Shown here: positions 17,673 to 25,062 of the stretch, piece by piece
How positions within the stretch are numbered: position 1 is the first letter of the stretch
Layout: the number at the start of each line of letters is the position of its first letter
The notes under the pieces: model-generated
The model's input: the letters and a program-made list of their open reading frames with translations, nothing else
What the model was told of the DNA's origin: nothing
Databases searched by the model: none
Translations under genes and position numbers: made by a program
Assembly (NCBI RefSeq): GCF_002287375.1
Contig: NZ_NPOA01000008.1
Location: 62,001 to 126,000 of the forward strand
Reading direction: 5' to 3'
Source: Virgibacillus profundi
Lineage (GTDB): Bacteria > Bacillota > Bacilli > Bacillales > Amphibacillaceae
Length of the DNA stretch: 64,000 nucleotides

Positions 17673-18815
17673 TTATTTTACTTTTGTTCTTTCCTGTTTC
17701 ATTTTTTCACGCCATGCTCTTGGAATATAAACACAATATGGTTCGCTCTCCATATAATCCCCTGTTACATTATAAGCTCTTGATCTGGATCCACCACAGA
17801 CATGACGGAATTCACAAACCCCGCATTTTCCTTTATATTTATCCGGATTTCTTAAGTTCTGGAATACTTCTGATTCACGGTAAATAGTTGCTAATGGTGT
17901 CTGACGGACATTACCTGCTTTAATTGGCAGCAGTCCGCTTGGATATACATCCCCGGTATGCGATATAAATACAAAACCATTTCCATCATTTACTCCTTTA
18001 GGGGCACGGCCCAATCCATCAATCTGACCTGTCTTCCCTTCGTTAAGTGCATCCTCATAAAAGATATGTTCTTTATCGCTCATCCCTTTATTTTCACGCA
18101 TTTTATTTTGAATAACAACACGGCGGTAATGCTGGGCTGCAGTTGTTTTAATATCAAAAGGAACTCTTTTAGATAGCTTATATAACCAGCGTAAAACTTT
18201 TTCATGTTCAGCTGGTGAAATCATATCAGATTCCTTCCCTCTTCCTGTTGGAACAAGGAAAAATACACTCCAAAGGACTACACCCATTTTTTCTACCATT
18301 TCGGCCATTTCATCCAAGTACTCATAATTGTATCTGGAAATAACCGTATTAATTTGGAGCGGCATTTCAAGTTCATGCAGATATTTTATAGCGTTCATCG
18401 TTAAATCAAACGAACCATCTGTACCACGAAAATGATCATGCACCTCTGCACAATGGCCATCCACACTGAATGCCCATCTGGCCAGACCGACATCCTTTGC
18501 TTTTTGCATCGCTTCTTTTGTTACATTTGGTGTTGCAGATGGTGTCATGGAAACACGCACACCCTTTTTAACCGCATATTCGGCGATTTCAAAAACATCC
18601 GGACGTTCCAATGGATCCCCACCGGTAAAAACAAGCATTGGATTATTCATTTCATATATATCATCAATTAGTTTCTTACCCTCATCAAAATTTAATTCCA
18701 ATGGGTTCCGGTGGTACTGTGCCTCAGCACGACAATGCAGGCATTTTAATTGGCAGGCACGTGTCAATTCCCAAATAACAATAAACGGATTTTCATTATA
18801 ATCTCTTGTAAACAT
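17673..18815 (-). CDS. Radical SAM / SPASM protein (TIGR04053-like, heme-pathway relatives)
   Basis: A 380-residue iron-sulfur enzyme. The radical SAM cluster is Cys21-x3-Cys25-x2-Cys28 (CQLKCLHC), followed by VFTGGDPLERPD, which binds SAM. The C-terminal SPASM region has CGVCEFRHVCGG and a last Cys in ESEPYC, enough for an auxiliary 4Fe-4S cluster. The family includes NirJ/AhbD-like tetrapyrrole side-chain enzymes; I recall this one as TIGR04053, of undefined reaction. A GTGA-N6-TCAC operator with class II spacing precedes it, linking it to the Crp/Fnr regulator nearby. The ATG follows AGGAGG. Confidence 0.85.
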   Translation of the reverse strand: MFTRDYNENPFIVIWELTRACQLKCLHCRAEAQYHRNPLELNFDEGKKLIDDIYEMNNPMLVFTGGDPLERPDVFEIAEYAVKKGVRVSMTPSATPNVTKEAMQKAKDVGLARWAFSVDGHCAEVHDHFRGTDGSFDLTMNAIKYLHELEMPLQINTVISRYNYEYLDEMAEMVEKMGVVLWSVFFLVPTGRGKESDMISPAEHEKVLRWLYKLSKRVPFDIKTTAAQHYRRVVIQNKMRENKGMSDKEHIFYEDALNEGKTGQIDGLGRAPKGVNDGNGFVFISHTGDVYPSGLLPIKAGNVRQTPLATIYRESEVFQNLRNPDKYKGKCGVCEFRHVCGGSRSRAYNVTGDYMESEPYCVYIPRAWREKMKQERTKVK

Positions 18816-18885
18816 GGTAATCCTCCTGTTAGTAAACTTGGCTTTCCATCAAGCATTGTTAAATCAATAAAAAAGGTCTGTCTAA

Positions 18886-18927
18886 ATTGTAAATCTCCTT
18901 CTTTATATAGGATGTGATGTTATTCAC
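18886..18927 (-). promoter_or_regulatory. Crp/Fnr-type operator and -10 of the radical SAM gene
   Basis: GTGATGTTATTCAC at 18914-18927 is a GTGA-N6-TCAC palindrome. On the minus strand TACAAT lies at 18886-18891. Counting a start seven bases past the hexamer puts the operator centre at about -41.5, the class II activator position. Confidence 0.7.
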
Positions 18928-18958
18928 TTATTTGTACAGTTTCATTATTTCGACACAA

Positions 18959-18995
18959 ATAGATCCCTGAAATTAGTTTCAAGGATCTATTTTTG
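18959..18995. terminator. Terminator of the DUF2249 gene
   Basis: TAGATCCCTGAAA / TTTCAAGGATCTA stem just past the minus-strand DUF2249 stop, flanked by T-rich sequence. Confidence 0.75.
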
Positions 18996-18998
18996 AAA

Positions 18999-19238
18999 TT
19001 ATTTTTTTCCAATCGCTACCCGCCAAAGTGTTGGCCCTTCTTCCAGGTACTCCCAGGAAAATGTGTCTTCCCTTTCCATCTTAAATTGATAATGTAATGG
19101 TTTTGGATTATGATCATTTGAAAGCTGCATGAATTCACCTGGTTTCAACTCATCAAATACTTCAAAAATCCGCGGATGTCTATGTCTTGGCTCTATGTCT
19201 GGTGCATGCAACTTAGTTGTATATTTAATATCATTCAT
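18999..19238 (-). CDS. DUF2249 domain protein
   Basis: A 79-residue single-domain DUF2249 protein. The pattern HPRIFEVFDELKPGEFMQLS, NDHNPKPLHYQF and the ending WEYLEEGPTLWRVAIGK is typical of the family, which often accompanies nitrogen-oxide respiration genes and has been likened to TusA-like small proteins; biochemical function is undefined. The ATG at 19238 follows GGGAGG; the longer frame has no such site. It is divergent from the Crp/Fnr regulator gene and shares with it the operator-like site at 19336. Confidence 0.8.
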   Translation of the reverse strand: MNDIKYTTKLHAPDIEPRHRHPRIFEVFDELKPGEFMQLSNDHNPKPLHYQFKMEREDTFSWEYLEEGPTLWRVAIGKK

Positions 19239-19335
19239 CTTATTAACCTCCCAGTTAATCATTTTGTATTTTCTGGACATTCTTATCATAGGCTGAAATT
19301 GATTTGGTGTAAGTGAGTTAAAACACCGTTAACTT

Positions 19336-19349
19336 ATGATTTTTATCAC
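19336..19349. promoter_or_regulatory. Crp/Fnr-like palindrome in the divergent region
   Basis: ATGATTTTTATCAC contains TGAT-N4-ATCA, one base off GTGA-N6-TCAC. It lies between the DUF2249 gene and the regulator gene. No -10 hexamer at the class II distance was found on either side, so it may repress, autoregulate or act from another distance. Confidence 0.45.
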
Positions 19350-19474
19350 GGTCTCATAAAATAGTCACATTTCATTCAGGTTTCAACAGATATAACGTGA
19401 TAAGATAAAGAGAGGAAAGCGATTACTTTAGGTGAATCAGTATTATAGATAGATGATTAGGAAGGAGTATTACA

Positions 19475-20167
19475 ATGAACTCTGAATCTGTACGGGACCT
19501 TTTGCAGAGGTTTGCTATTTTTAAAGATCTGACAGACTTTGAAATGGAGCCAATTATTGAATTAGCCAAAAACCGGCTGTATCGTCATGGTGCACATATT
19601 TTTATGCAAGGCGATCCATTAACAAATGTCTATTTCATACATCAAGGCAAAATCAAAATATATAAAACAGATTTTCATGGGAAAGAACAAATTGTAAATG
19701 TGTTACAACCAGGGGATATGTTCCCACACCAGGGGTTCTTTCGAAAAGACAATTATCCGGCACATGCAGAAGTTCTTGAAGATGCTGTTTTAATATATAT
19801 TCCCATTCATTTATTTGAAAATTTCCTCATAACACATCCGGAAATTTGTATAAAATTATTCCGTGTCTTAGGTGATATTATAGTTGACCTGCAAGGGCGC
19901 TTGGAAGAAAAGATTCTTCACAATACATATGAACAAATTATCATGCTCCTGCTGCGCCTCTCCAGAAGTTACGGAAAAGAAACGACAGATAACCAAGTTC
20001 GTATATTAACTCAATTTACGAACAGGGAACTGGCAAATATGATAGGTTCCAGTCGTGAAACAGTCAGTCGCACACTAACACAGCTTAAAAAGAAGAAATT
20101 AGTCTCACAAGATAAGGCCGGGTTTATTGTACTGGATACTGACGGATTGGATGATGAATTATTTTAA
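19475..20167 (+). CDS. Crp/Fnr-family transcription regulator
   Basis: A 230-residue regulator: cyclic-nucleotide-binding-like domain (residues 15-115, with HIFMQGDPLTNVYFI and the GKIKIYK strand), a dimerisation helix (about 120-155) and a winged HTH (about 178-215). The recognition helix SSRETVSRT carries Arg194, Glu195, Ser198 and Arg199, which should read GTGA half sites like those in front of three local operons. There is only one Cys (Cys125) and no Cys cluster, so it is not an iron-sulfur FNR; the signal (NO, heme, redox or a small ligand) is open. ATG after GGAAGGAG. Confidence 0.88.
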   Translation: MNSESVRDLLQRFAIFKDLTDFEMEPIIELAKNRLYRHGAHIFMQGDPLTNVYFIHQGKIKIYKTDFHGKEQIVNVLQPGDMFPHQGFFRKDNYPAHAEVLEDAVLIYIPIHLFENFLITHPEICIKLFRVLGDIIVDLQGRLEEKILHNTYEQIIMLLLRLSRSYGKETTDNQVRILTQFTNRELANMIGSSRETVSRTLTQLKKKKLVSQDKAGFIVLDTDGLDDELF

Positions 20168-20236
20168 ACAGCCGGATCCAGCTTAAATTAGTATCAACAT
20201 GTATATCGCCAAAATTTTATAGTTCTCTCTTCTAAA

Positions 20237-20265
20237 AAAACGAAACTCCGGTCTCGTTTTTTTTG
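20237..20265 (+). terminator. Terminator of the regulator gene
   Basis: AAAAAACGA / TCGTTTTTT arms around CTCCGG, with a T8 run. Confidence 0.7.
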
Positions 20266-20298
20266 CATTCAGCTTTATTTTAGGCTGTTTTCACATAG

Positions 20299-20845
20299 AT
20301 TGGGACTCGCACTGCTCGCTCCACTGAAAACCTTGTTGTTATTCTGCACCATAGTTGATATAAAATGCGAAGTAAATCGAGATTGATTCCAATAACATGT
20401 GCTATTGCCGCCGTCCGGGATCGCTGCGGGCGGATGCGGACCTTAGGGCACGGCCTCAGCCTCCTCGAGCAACCCACTCTGCGGGACGTGCTATTCCCGC
20501 AAGAGTCACCGCCCTCCGCTCACCCGAACTGGTGAGGTGGTTTGATGTTTTGAATATTAATTACTAATATAGTTCATCGGCAGTAACCGGAAATCTAGCG
20601 GAGGAAACACACATAGACTCCTGCGGGAGGAAAGGCATAGGTGAGACCCCGGAGAGCATCAGCTCGAGGAGGCTCACCAGCCGCCCGCGGAAAGCGAAGT
20701 GTGTTTCCGGAGCGCTGGACTAGCACTCATCTTCAAAAGGGCAGAAGAATGTCACGCTATGGTTAAATCGCATTCTATAGGAACTACGAAAGTCAAAAAA
20801 ACAACAAATGGTTTCGATGGGGCGAGCAGTGCGTAGTCCCAGTAT
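20299..20845. repeat. Composite inverted intergenic element, copy 1
   Basis: An approximately 545-base non-coding block. The outer arms are inverted copies of about 34 bases (GGGACTCGCACTGCTCGCTCC near 20302 against a GGCGAGCAGTGCGTAGTCCC near 20821). Inside lie two GC-rich hairpin-forming modules in opposite orientation: module A (about 20395-20520, with CAGCCTCCTCGAG and CTGCGGGACG) and module B (about 20597-20720, with GACTCCTGCGGGAGGAAAGG, GTGAGACCCC and CCGCCCGCGGAAAGCG). The B module is followed by CTAGCACTCATCTTC. A second copy of the A-B arrangement is at 47919-48398. No ORF is credible. Confidence 0.75.
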
Positions 20846-20920
20846 TTTGGTGGGACCGAACGAAGTGCAGCCCCACAGTTTACATAAAGAGCCTCACTTT
20901 AAAACTTCCTATTTAAATTT

Positions 20921-20962
20921 GTGATACAAGTCACTACTTTTCTAATTGAAAATCATTATCAT
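20921..20962 (+). promoter_or_regulatory. Crp/Fnr-type operator, Fur-like box and -10 of the DUF2249 operon
   Basis: GTGATACAAGTCAC at 20921-20934 is a GTGA-N6-TCAC site. TATCAT at 20957-20962 is a -10 candidate, placing the site centre at about -41.5. TGAAAATCATTATCA at 20947-20961, overlapping the -10, matches the 7-1-7 Fur box with one mismatch. Together this suggests activation by the Crp/Fnr regulator and repression by Fur. Confidence 0.65.
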
Positions 20963-20994
20963 AAGAGTAGAAATTATAAAAAGAGGTGATTTAG

Positions 20995-21243
20995 ATGAAT
21001 ACAAAAGAAATCGTTGAGCTGGATGTACGCGAGGACTTGAGATTAAAGAAAGAACCTTTTGATAAAATCATGGGCACCGTAAAGCAATTGGAAGATGGCC
21101 AGGCATTCATTTTGCATGCCCCATTCAATCCAGTTCCATTACATGCCATTTTAAAAAGAAAAGGCTTTGAACATGAAGCAGAAAAAGTAGAGAGAAAGCA
21201 TTGGAAAGTAACCTATACAAAAACAGGAGGTACACAAAAATGA
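20995..21243 (+). CDS. DUF2249 domain protein
   Basis: An 82-residue DUF2249 protein (VELDVREDLRLKKEPFDKIM, DGQAFILHAPFNPVPLHAIL, KVERKHWKVTYTK). AGAGGTGAT precedes the ATG. It is the first gene of an apparent four-gene operon with a second DUF2249 protein (start overlapping this stop), a polytopic membrane protein and a MIP18-family protein. Its promoter carries Crp/Fnr-type and Fur-like sites. A role in heme, metal or nitrogen-oxide handling is inferred from context. Confidence 0.85.
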   Translation: MNTKEIVELDVREDLRLKKEPFDKIMGTVKQLEDGQAFILHAPFNPVPLHAILKRKGFEHEAEKVERKHWKVTYTKTGGTQK

Positions 21244-21455
21244 TCATTGACAATCGGGGACTTGAGCCACCACAACCAATGATGCGAACACTAAAGGCTT
21301 TGGATAAAATGAATAACGGAGAATCATTGGCAATTATCAACGACCGCAGACCAATGTTCCTGTATGAAGAATTGAATGATCGTGGCTACCTTCATGAAAC
21401 TGAACCGCTGGATGATGGCAGCTTCAAAATTTCCATAACAAAGACTGGTGATTAA
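21240..21455 (+). CDS. DUF2249 domain protein
   Basis: A 71-residue DUF2249 protein (IIDNRGLEPPQPMMRTLKAL, GESLAIINDRRPMFLYEELN, DGSFKISITKTGD). I chose ATG 21240, which overlaps the previous stop codon (ATGA) and follows GGAGGT; a frame open further upstream is inside the previous gene. Translational coupling to its neighbour is likely. It is one of three DUF2249 proteins within 2.5 kb; the three differ enough to suggest different partners. Confidence 0.85.
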   Translation: MIIDNRGLEPPQPMMRTLKALDKMNNGESLAIINDRRPMFLYEELNDRGYLHETEPLDDGSFKISITKTGD

Positions 21456-21459
21456 ATTG

Positions 21460-22704
21460 ATGCCTGGAATGAGCATGAAATCAGACACAAATGTCAAACT
21501 GCCGCTAGCATTTATTATTTATGCTCTTATTGCGCTAGTTGTGGCACAGGCTATTCTTTTTTTCAATAATGATTTATTATTGGCAGGGCAATTTCGCCTG
21601 CCCGACATCTGGATGGGTGCACACTTTCTGTTGCTGGGCTATGCAGTAATGATTGCGATGGGAGCAATGTATCAGCTGGTTCCTGTTGCGTTTTTAACAC
21701 CTATTTGGAGTCAAAAGCTTGGATATATTCAATTCATTATTACAGCTATTGGAGTTACATTGTTTGCAATTTTGCTCGGCGTTCAGCCAGATAATGCTAT
21801 TTACGGTGGAATTCTGGCCATCATTGGTATTATTATGTTTATTATTCAAATGGTGCAAACAATCCTTAAGCAAAAGAATAAAAATATGATGACTTATTTT
21901 GTGCTTGGGGCAATCACAAGTTTTTTTCTCACGATTGTCGCAGGTTTTTTACTAGCCTGGAATATTTCTTATGGTGGAATTGGCAGCCATAATACAATTT
22001 TAGCTTCACATATTGTATTAGGTGTTGCAGGATGGTTCACATTATTAATCTTTGGATTTTCGTATAAATTAGTTCCGATGTTCAGTCTTTCCCATGGATT
22101 TTCCATGAAATGGGCAAAGCCGGCATTCTTTACTTATATCATTGGTTTGATCTTGCTGATCAGTTCATTTTGGCTGGATTTTATGTTTCTGGAAACATCC
22201 GGATGGCTGGTATTATTCATTGGGTTTAGCTTTTTCGTCCTTGATATAAAGGAAATTTTAGCAAAACGGATAAAGAAGAAACTTGATAAACCTTTTACAT
22301 TTTCGCTTTTGGCTATAGGTAATGGCCTGGCAATTCACTTGATTGCAGTACTTCTAAAAGTGACCGGTGTTGATCATCCAACCATTTGGAGCTGGCTGAT
22401 TTTCCTTTATGTTATGGGTTGGATTATATTCAGTATTCTCGGCTATTTATACAAAATTGTTCCATTTTTATGGTGGACACATAAATATTCGAATAAAATC
22501 GGGAAAGAAAAAGTGCCAACACTTAAAGAAATGATAAATGAAAAAGTGAGTGTTGTCCTATTTGTATTATTCACGGTAAGTGTGATCGGGTTAACTTTAG
22601 GAGCATTATTTCAAATAGGAGCAGTGGTATTTATTTTCCAGGGATTATTGGCATTAACTTCACTGGCCTATGCTGTATCCATTGTACGGGTTTTATTTGT
22701 ATAA
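21460..22704 (+). CDS. Polytopic membrane protein, heme-copper/NnrS-like
   Basis: About 414 residues with roughly 12 hydrophobic helices. Histidines sit inside helices at GAHFLLLGYAVMIAMGAMYQL, SHNTILASHIVLGVAGWF and in IHLIAVLLK and WWTHKYS, reminiscent of heme-copper oxidase subunit I or NnrS-type heme proteins, yet the canonical HH pair is absent. I regard it as a heme-associated membrane protein of the nitrogen-oxide response; that is inference. The start is uncertain: GTG at 21448 overlaps the previous gene, ATG at 21460 has GGTGATT upstream. Confidence 0.6.
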   Translation: MPGMSMKSDTNVKLPLAFIIYALIALVVAQAILFFNNDLLLAGQFRLPDIWMGAHFLLLGYAVMIAMGAMYQLVPVAFLTPIWSQKLGYIQFIITAIGVTLFAILLGVQPDNAIYGGILAIIGIIMFIIQMVQTILKQKNKNMMTYFVLGAITSFFLTIVAGFLLAWNISYGGIGSHNTILASHIVLGVAGWFTLLIFGFSYKLVPMFSLSHGFSMKWAKPAFFTYIIGLILLISSFWLDFMFLETSGWLVLFIGFSFFVLDIKEILAKRIKKKLDKPFTFSLLAIGNGLAIHLIAVLLKVTGVDHPTIWSWLIFLYVMGWIIFSILGYLYKIVPFLWWTHKYSNKIGKEKVPTLKEMINEKVSVVLFVLFTVSVIGLTLGALFQIGAVVFIFQGLLALTSLAYAVSIVRVLFV

Positions 22705-22726
22705 AAAATTGGAAGGAGTTTTTATT

Positions 22727-23029
22727 ATGTCTCTTGAAAAGAAAGTCGGTGCAGCTTTATTTGAAGTGATTGACCCAGAATTAGGTATTAACATTATGGA
22801 TCTTGGTCTTATTTATGGAATCGGTGTGGACATTGAGGACAATGTTGAAATTAAAATGACATTAACTACTCCAGGCTGTCCGATGCATGATAGTATAACA
22901 AATGGTGTGAAACATCGCGTCAGTCAGATCGAAGAAGTTGGTAACGTACACGTGGATATGGTCTGGGATCCCGCCTGGAACCCCGGAAAAATGAGTGACA
23001 AAGCAAAAGGAATGCTTGGATTTGGCTAG
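22727..23029 (+). CDS. MIP18-family (DUF59) protein
   Basis: A 100-residue MIP18-family protein with the marks VIDPELGINIMDLGLIYG, TTPGCPMHD and WDPAWNPGKMSDKAKGMLGFG. Relatives (PaaD, SufT, YitW) assist iron-sulfur cluster delivery. It is the last gene of the DUF2249 operon, 22 bases past the membrane protein gene, and a paralogue of the protein at 24674-24985. The ATG at 22727 follows GGAAGGAG. The context suggests maturation of Fe-S enzymes such as the radical SAM protein; that is inference. Confidence 0.9.
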   Translation: MSLEKKVGAALFEVIDPELGINIMDLGLIYGIGVDIEDNVEIKMTLTTPGCPMHDSITNGVKHRVSQIEEVGNVHVDMVWDPAWNPGKMSDKAKGMLGFG

Positions 23030-23088
23030 AGCGATGTTGCTGCGCTCGGCCTATTGTTCAGCCGGGGTCATCATGGATGCAAGTAAAA

Positions 23089-23276
23089 AGTTGAGAGATA
23101 ATGTGTGAAAATGAGAGATAACTATAGAAAGTCGAGAGATAAGTAAGGTATTCTTCATTTTCTCTCAACTTTCAGGGGGCGTCTCTCAACTTTCGGCAGG
23201 TGTCTCTCAACTTCTAGCTGCTGTCTCTCAACTTTCAGCCGCCGTCTCTCAACTTCCAGCCACTATCTCTCAACTC
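23089..23276. repeat. Phased TTGAGAGA inverted array, locus 2
   Basis: Three forward units at 23089, 23109 and 23130, then six inverted units TCTCTCAACT starting at 23161, 23182, 23203, 23224, 23245 and 23266, exactly 21 bases apart. The variable part of inverted units is GC-rich (TTCAGGGGGCG, TTCGGCAGGTG). The switch point GAGATAAGTAAGG-ATTCTTC is nearly the same as in locus 1. The array lies between convergent genes (MIP18 protein and moaD) and has no ORF. Confidence 0.88.
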
Positions 23277-23344
23277 TCCAATATGTCTCAGTTCCGAGAG
23301 GCATCTCCCATGCCACAGATTAAAGTCTTCCAACCGCACGCATT

Positions 23345-23578
23345 TTACCCTCCACTTACCGGTGGAATAAATGCAATAACATCTCCACTTGCTAATACAG
23401 TATCTTCTTGAGCATATTCTTCATTTACTGCAACCATGGCATCATCTATATTATCCAACTCATATTCCGCGAGCCATTTTGTTTTTAAATCCTTTACAGT
23501 AATCCCTTCAATCTGTAACGAGACTTTTTCCTGTCCTACTGCTTCCTGCAGTTCGGCAAAAAATAACACATCAATCAT
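23345..23578 (-). CDS. moaD: Molybdopterin synthase small subunit
   Basis: A 77-residue ubiquitin-like sulfur carrier ending PPVSGG; the C-terminal Gly-Gly is thiocarboxylated and gives sulfur to precursor Z. FFAELQEAVGQEK and the MVAVNEEYA segment are typical. It overlaps the end of moaE by eight bases and is the last gene of mobB-moaE-moaD, as in B. subtilis. The cofactor would serve nitrate reductase or another molybdoenzyme outside this window. Confidence 0.93.
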   Translation of the reverse strand: MIDVLFFAELQEAVGQEKVSLQIEGITVKDLKTKWLAEYELDNIDDAMVAVNEEYAQEDTVLASGDVIAFIPPVSGG

Positions 23579-24044
23579 TTGTATGATCCTCCCCGATTGG
23601 CGTATTTTCTTTATAGGATTTCGTTTCCTTTTGATCCCCTATCCAAAGTGTTCCATCTTCCCAGTTTTCCTTTTTCCAGATAGGAACCATTTCTTTAATT
23701 CGTTCTATCGCATAACGACTTGCCTCAAAAGCATCTTTGCGATGTGGGGTTGAAACAGCGATAACAACTGCAATATCAGAGATATCCAGTCGACCCGTTC
23801 GGTGGGCAATTGCCGTCTTTGCATCTCCCCACTTCTGATCTATTTCCCGGCCGATCTCCTCAAGCTTCTTTTCAGCCATGGAAGCATAAGCCTGGTACTC
23901 CAAATATAATGTTCTTTTTCCTTTTGTAAATTCACGTACAGTTCCGATAAATGTATTGACCGCACCAGCTTCCGGGCGTACCACTTTATTTACTACATCA
24001 TTTATTTCTATAGCCTCATTCGTTATCCAAAAGTTTTTCTCCAT
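23571..24044 (-). CDS. moaE: Molybdopterin synthase large subunit
   Basis: A 157-residue MoaE that with MoaD converts precursor Z to molybdopterin. The motifs GAVNTFIGTVREFTKGK, LEYQAYASMAEKKL, AIAHRTGRLDISDIAV and the active-site region PHRKDAFEASRYAIERIK-x-x-VPIWKKE are intact. It overlaps mobB by 29 bases and moaD by eight, so the three are translationally linked. Confidence 0.95.
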   Translation of the reverse strand: MEKNFWITNEAIEINDVVNKVVRPEAGAVNTFIGTVREFTKGKRTLYLEYQAYASMAEKKLEEIGREIDQKWGDAKTAIAHRTGRLDISDIAVVIAVSTPHRKDAFEASRYAIERIKEMVPIWKKENWEDGTLWIGDQKETKSYKENTPIGEDHTND

Positions 24045-24594
24045 TTTTCAGGTTCCCCTTTTTAAAATGCGTTCTATCTTTAACTGTAATATACTCCGCA
24101 AGCCTGGGCAAGTTATTGTCTGTTTCTTCCATAATAAAAGTAAAATAATTCAAATTTTTGACTAAGTTATCATCCCAAGTACCAATTGCGATTATATTGT
24201 CCAGCTCATTGATCAGCTGTAAATCCTGCTCCTCCTTAATTAATACAATTTTAGGAAAAGCCGCTTGTTTGTATCCTTCTATTAGTAAAATATCTATTGG
24301 TACATATGTATAAAATTGAATCAGTTCATCCAGCTTTGAAGAAGCATCATTTATCGTAATTTGGAGCTGATTTTCCCCTTGGACTGCACTGATTCTTGAC
24401 CCTGCTTCCAAATGCTTATAACTATCTGTTTCTTTAACGAGCTCAGGTTCTCCTCCATGTCCATGATGCTTTAGCGTACCAACCTGTTTATTTTGTGAAG
24501 CGAAATAGCGAATCAGCTTTTCCATCAAGGTTGTTTTTCCAGAATTTTTATAACCAACTATTTGACAAATTGGGAAATTCGGTTCGTTTTGCAT
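24016..24594 (-). CDS. mobB: Molybdopterin-guanine dinucleotide biosynthesis protein MobB
   Basis: A 192-residue P-loop GTP-binding adaptor. The Walker A motif is GYKNSGKTT (residues 14-22), followed by GTLKHHGHGG and ETDSYKHLEAGS, both typical of MobB, and DILLIEGYKQAAFPKIVLI. It assists MobA in forming guanylated cofactor. mobA, moeA and moaA-C are not in the window, so this operon alone is not a full pathway. It is the first gene of the mobB-moaE-moaD unit. Confidence 0.93.
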   Translation of the reverse strand: MQNEPNFPICQIVGYKNSGKTTLMEKLIRYFASQNKQVGTLKHHGHGGEPELVKETDSYKHLEAGSRISAVQGENQLQITINDASSKLDELIQFYTYVPIDILLIEGYKQAAFPKIVLIKEEQDLQLINELDNIIAIGTWDDNLVKNLNYFTFIMEETDNNLPRLAEYITVKDRTHFKKGNLKNGEKLLDNE

Positions 24595-24673
24595 GGTTCA
24601 CCTCATCAACATTATCAAAGTGCAAAATAAAAAGGCTGACCCATATGAAATGAATCAACCTCTGTGAAATGAA

Positions 24674-24985
24674 TCAGTCCGGAATACCAAGCGCAATTTT
24701 TGCATAGCGGGACATTTTTTCTTTTCCCCATGGTGGGTTCCAAACAATATCAACTGTAATATCTTTAACTTCCGGAATATCTGCAAGTGCTCGTCTTACA
24801 TCAGCCTCGATATGTGCTGAAAGTGGGCAACCCATCGCTGTAAGCGTCATTGTAACTGTACACATGCCTTCTTCATCTAAATCAACGTCATATATTAAAC
24901 CAAGGTTAACAATATCGATGCCCAACTCAGGGTCAATTACGTTCTCAAGGGCACCTATCATATTTTCTTTTAAAGCTTCATCCAT
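24674..24985 (-). CDS. yitW: MIP18-family protein YitW
   Basis: A 103-residue MIP18/DUF59 protein (VIDPELGIDIVNLGLIYD, TAMGCPLSAHIEADVRRAL, DIVWNPPWGKEKMSRYAKIALGIP). By homology with SufT/YitW it should help iron-sulfur cluster assembly on target proteins. It lies next to yitV as in B. subtilis. The ATG follows GAGGTAA. Unlike the paralogue at 22727 it has no sign of Crp/Fnr control. Confidence 0.9.
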   Translation of the reverse strand: MDEALKENMIGALENVIDPELGIDIVNLGLIYDVDLDEEGMCTVTMTLTAMGCPLSAHIEADVRRALADIPEVKDITVDIVWNPPWGKEKMSRYAKIALGIPD

Positions 24986-25062
24986 GAATTTACCTCCTCG
25001 TATACTTCATACCTATATTTAAACATATTTCTTCAATAATTTAAATGATATAGCTCACTTAC

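Noticed and set aside
19475-20167. Classical oxygen-sensing FNR
   Set aside because: The protein has one Cys only, so it cannot hold a 4Fe-4S cluster in the way FNR proteins do.
20280-20477. 65-codon minus-strand ORF rich in Arg
   Set aside because: It runs through the GC-rich hairpin module A, has no ribosome site and the composition follows the repeat.
23089-23276. Possible CRISPR array
   Set aside because: Unit length is 21 bases with only a 10-base core, orientation flips within the array, and no cas genes are near.
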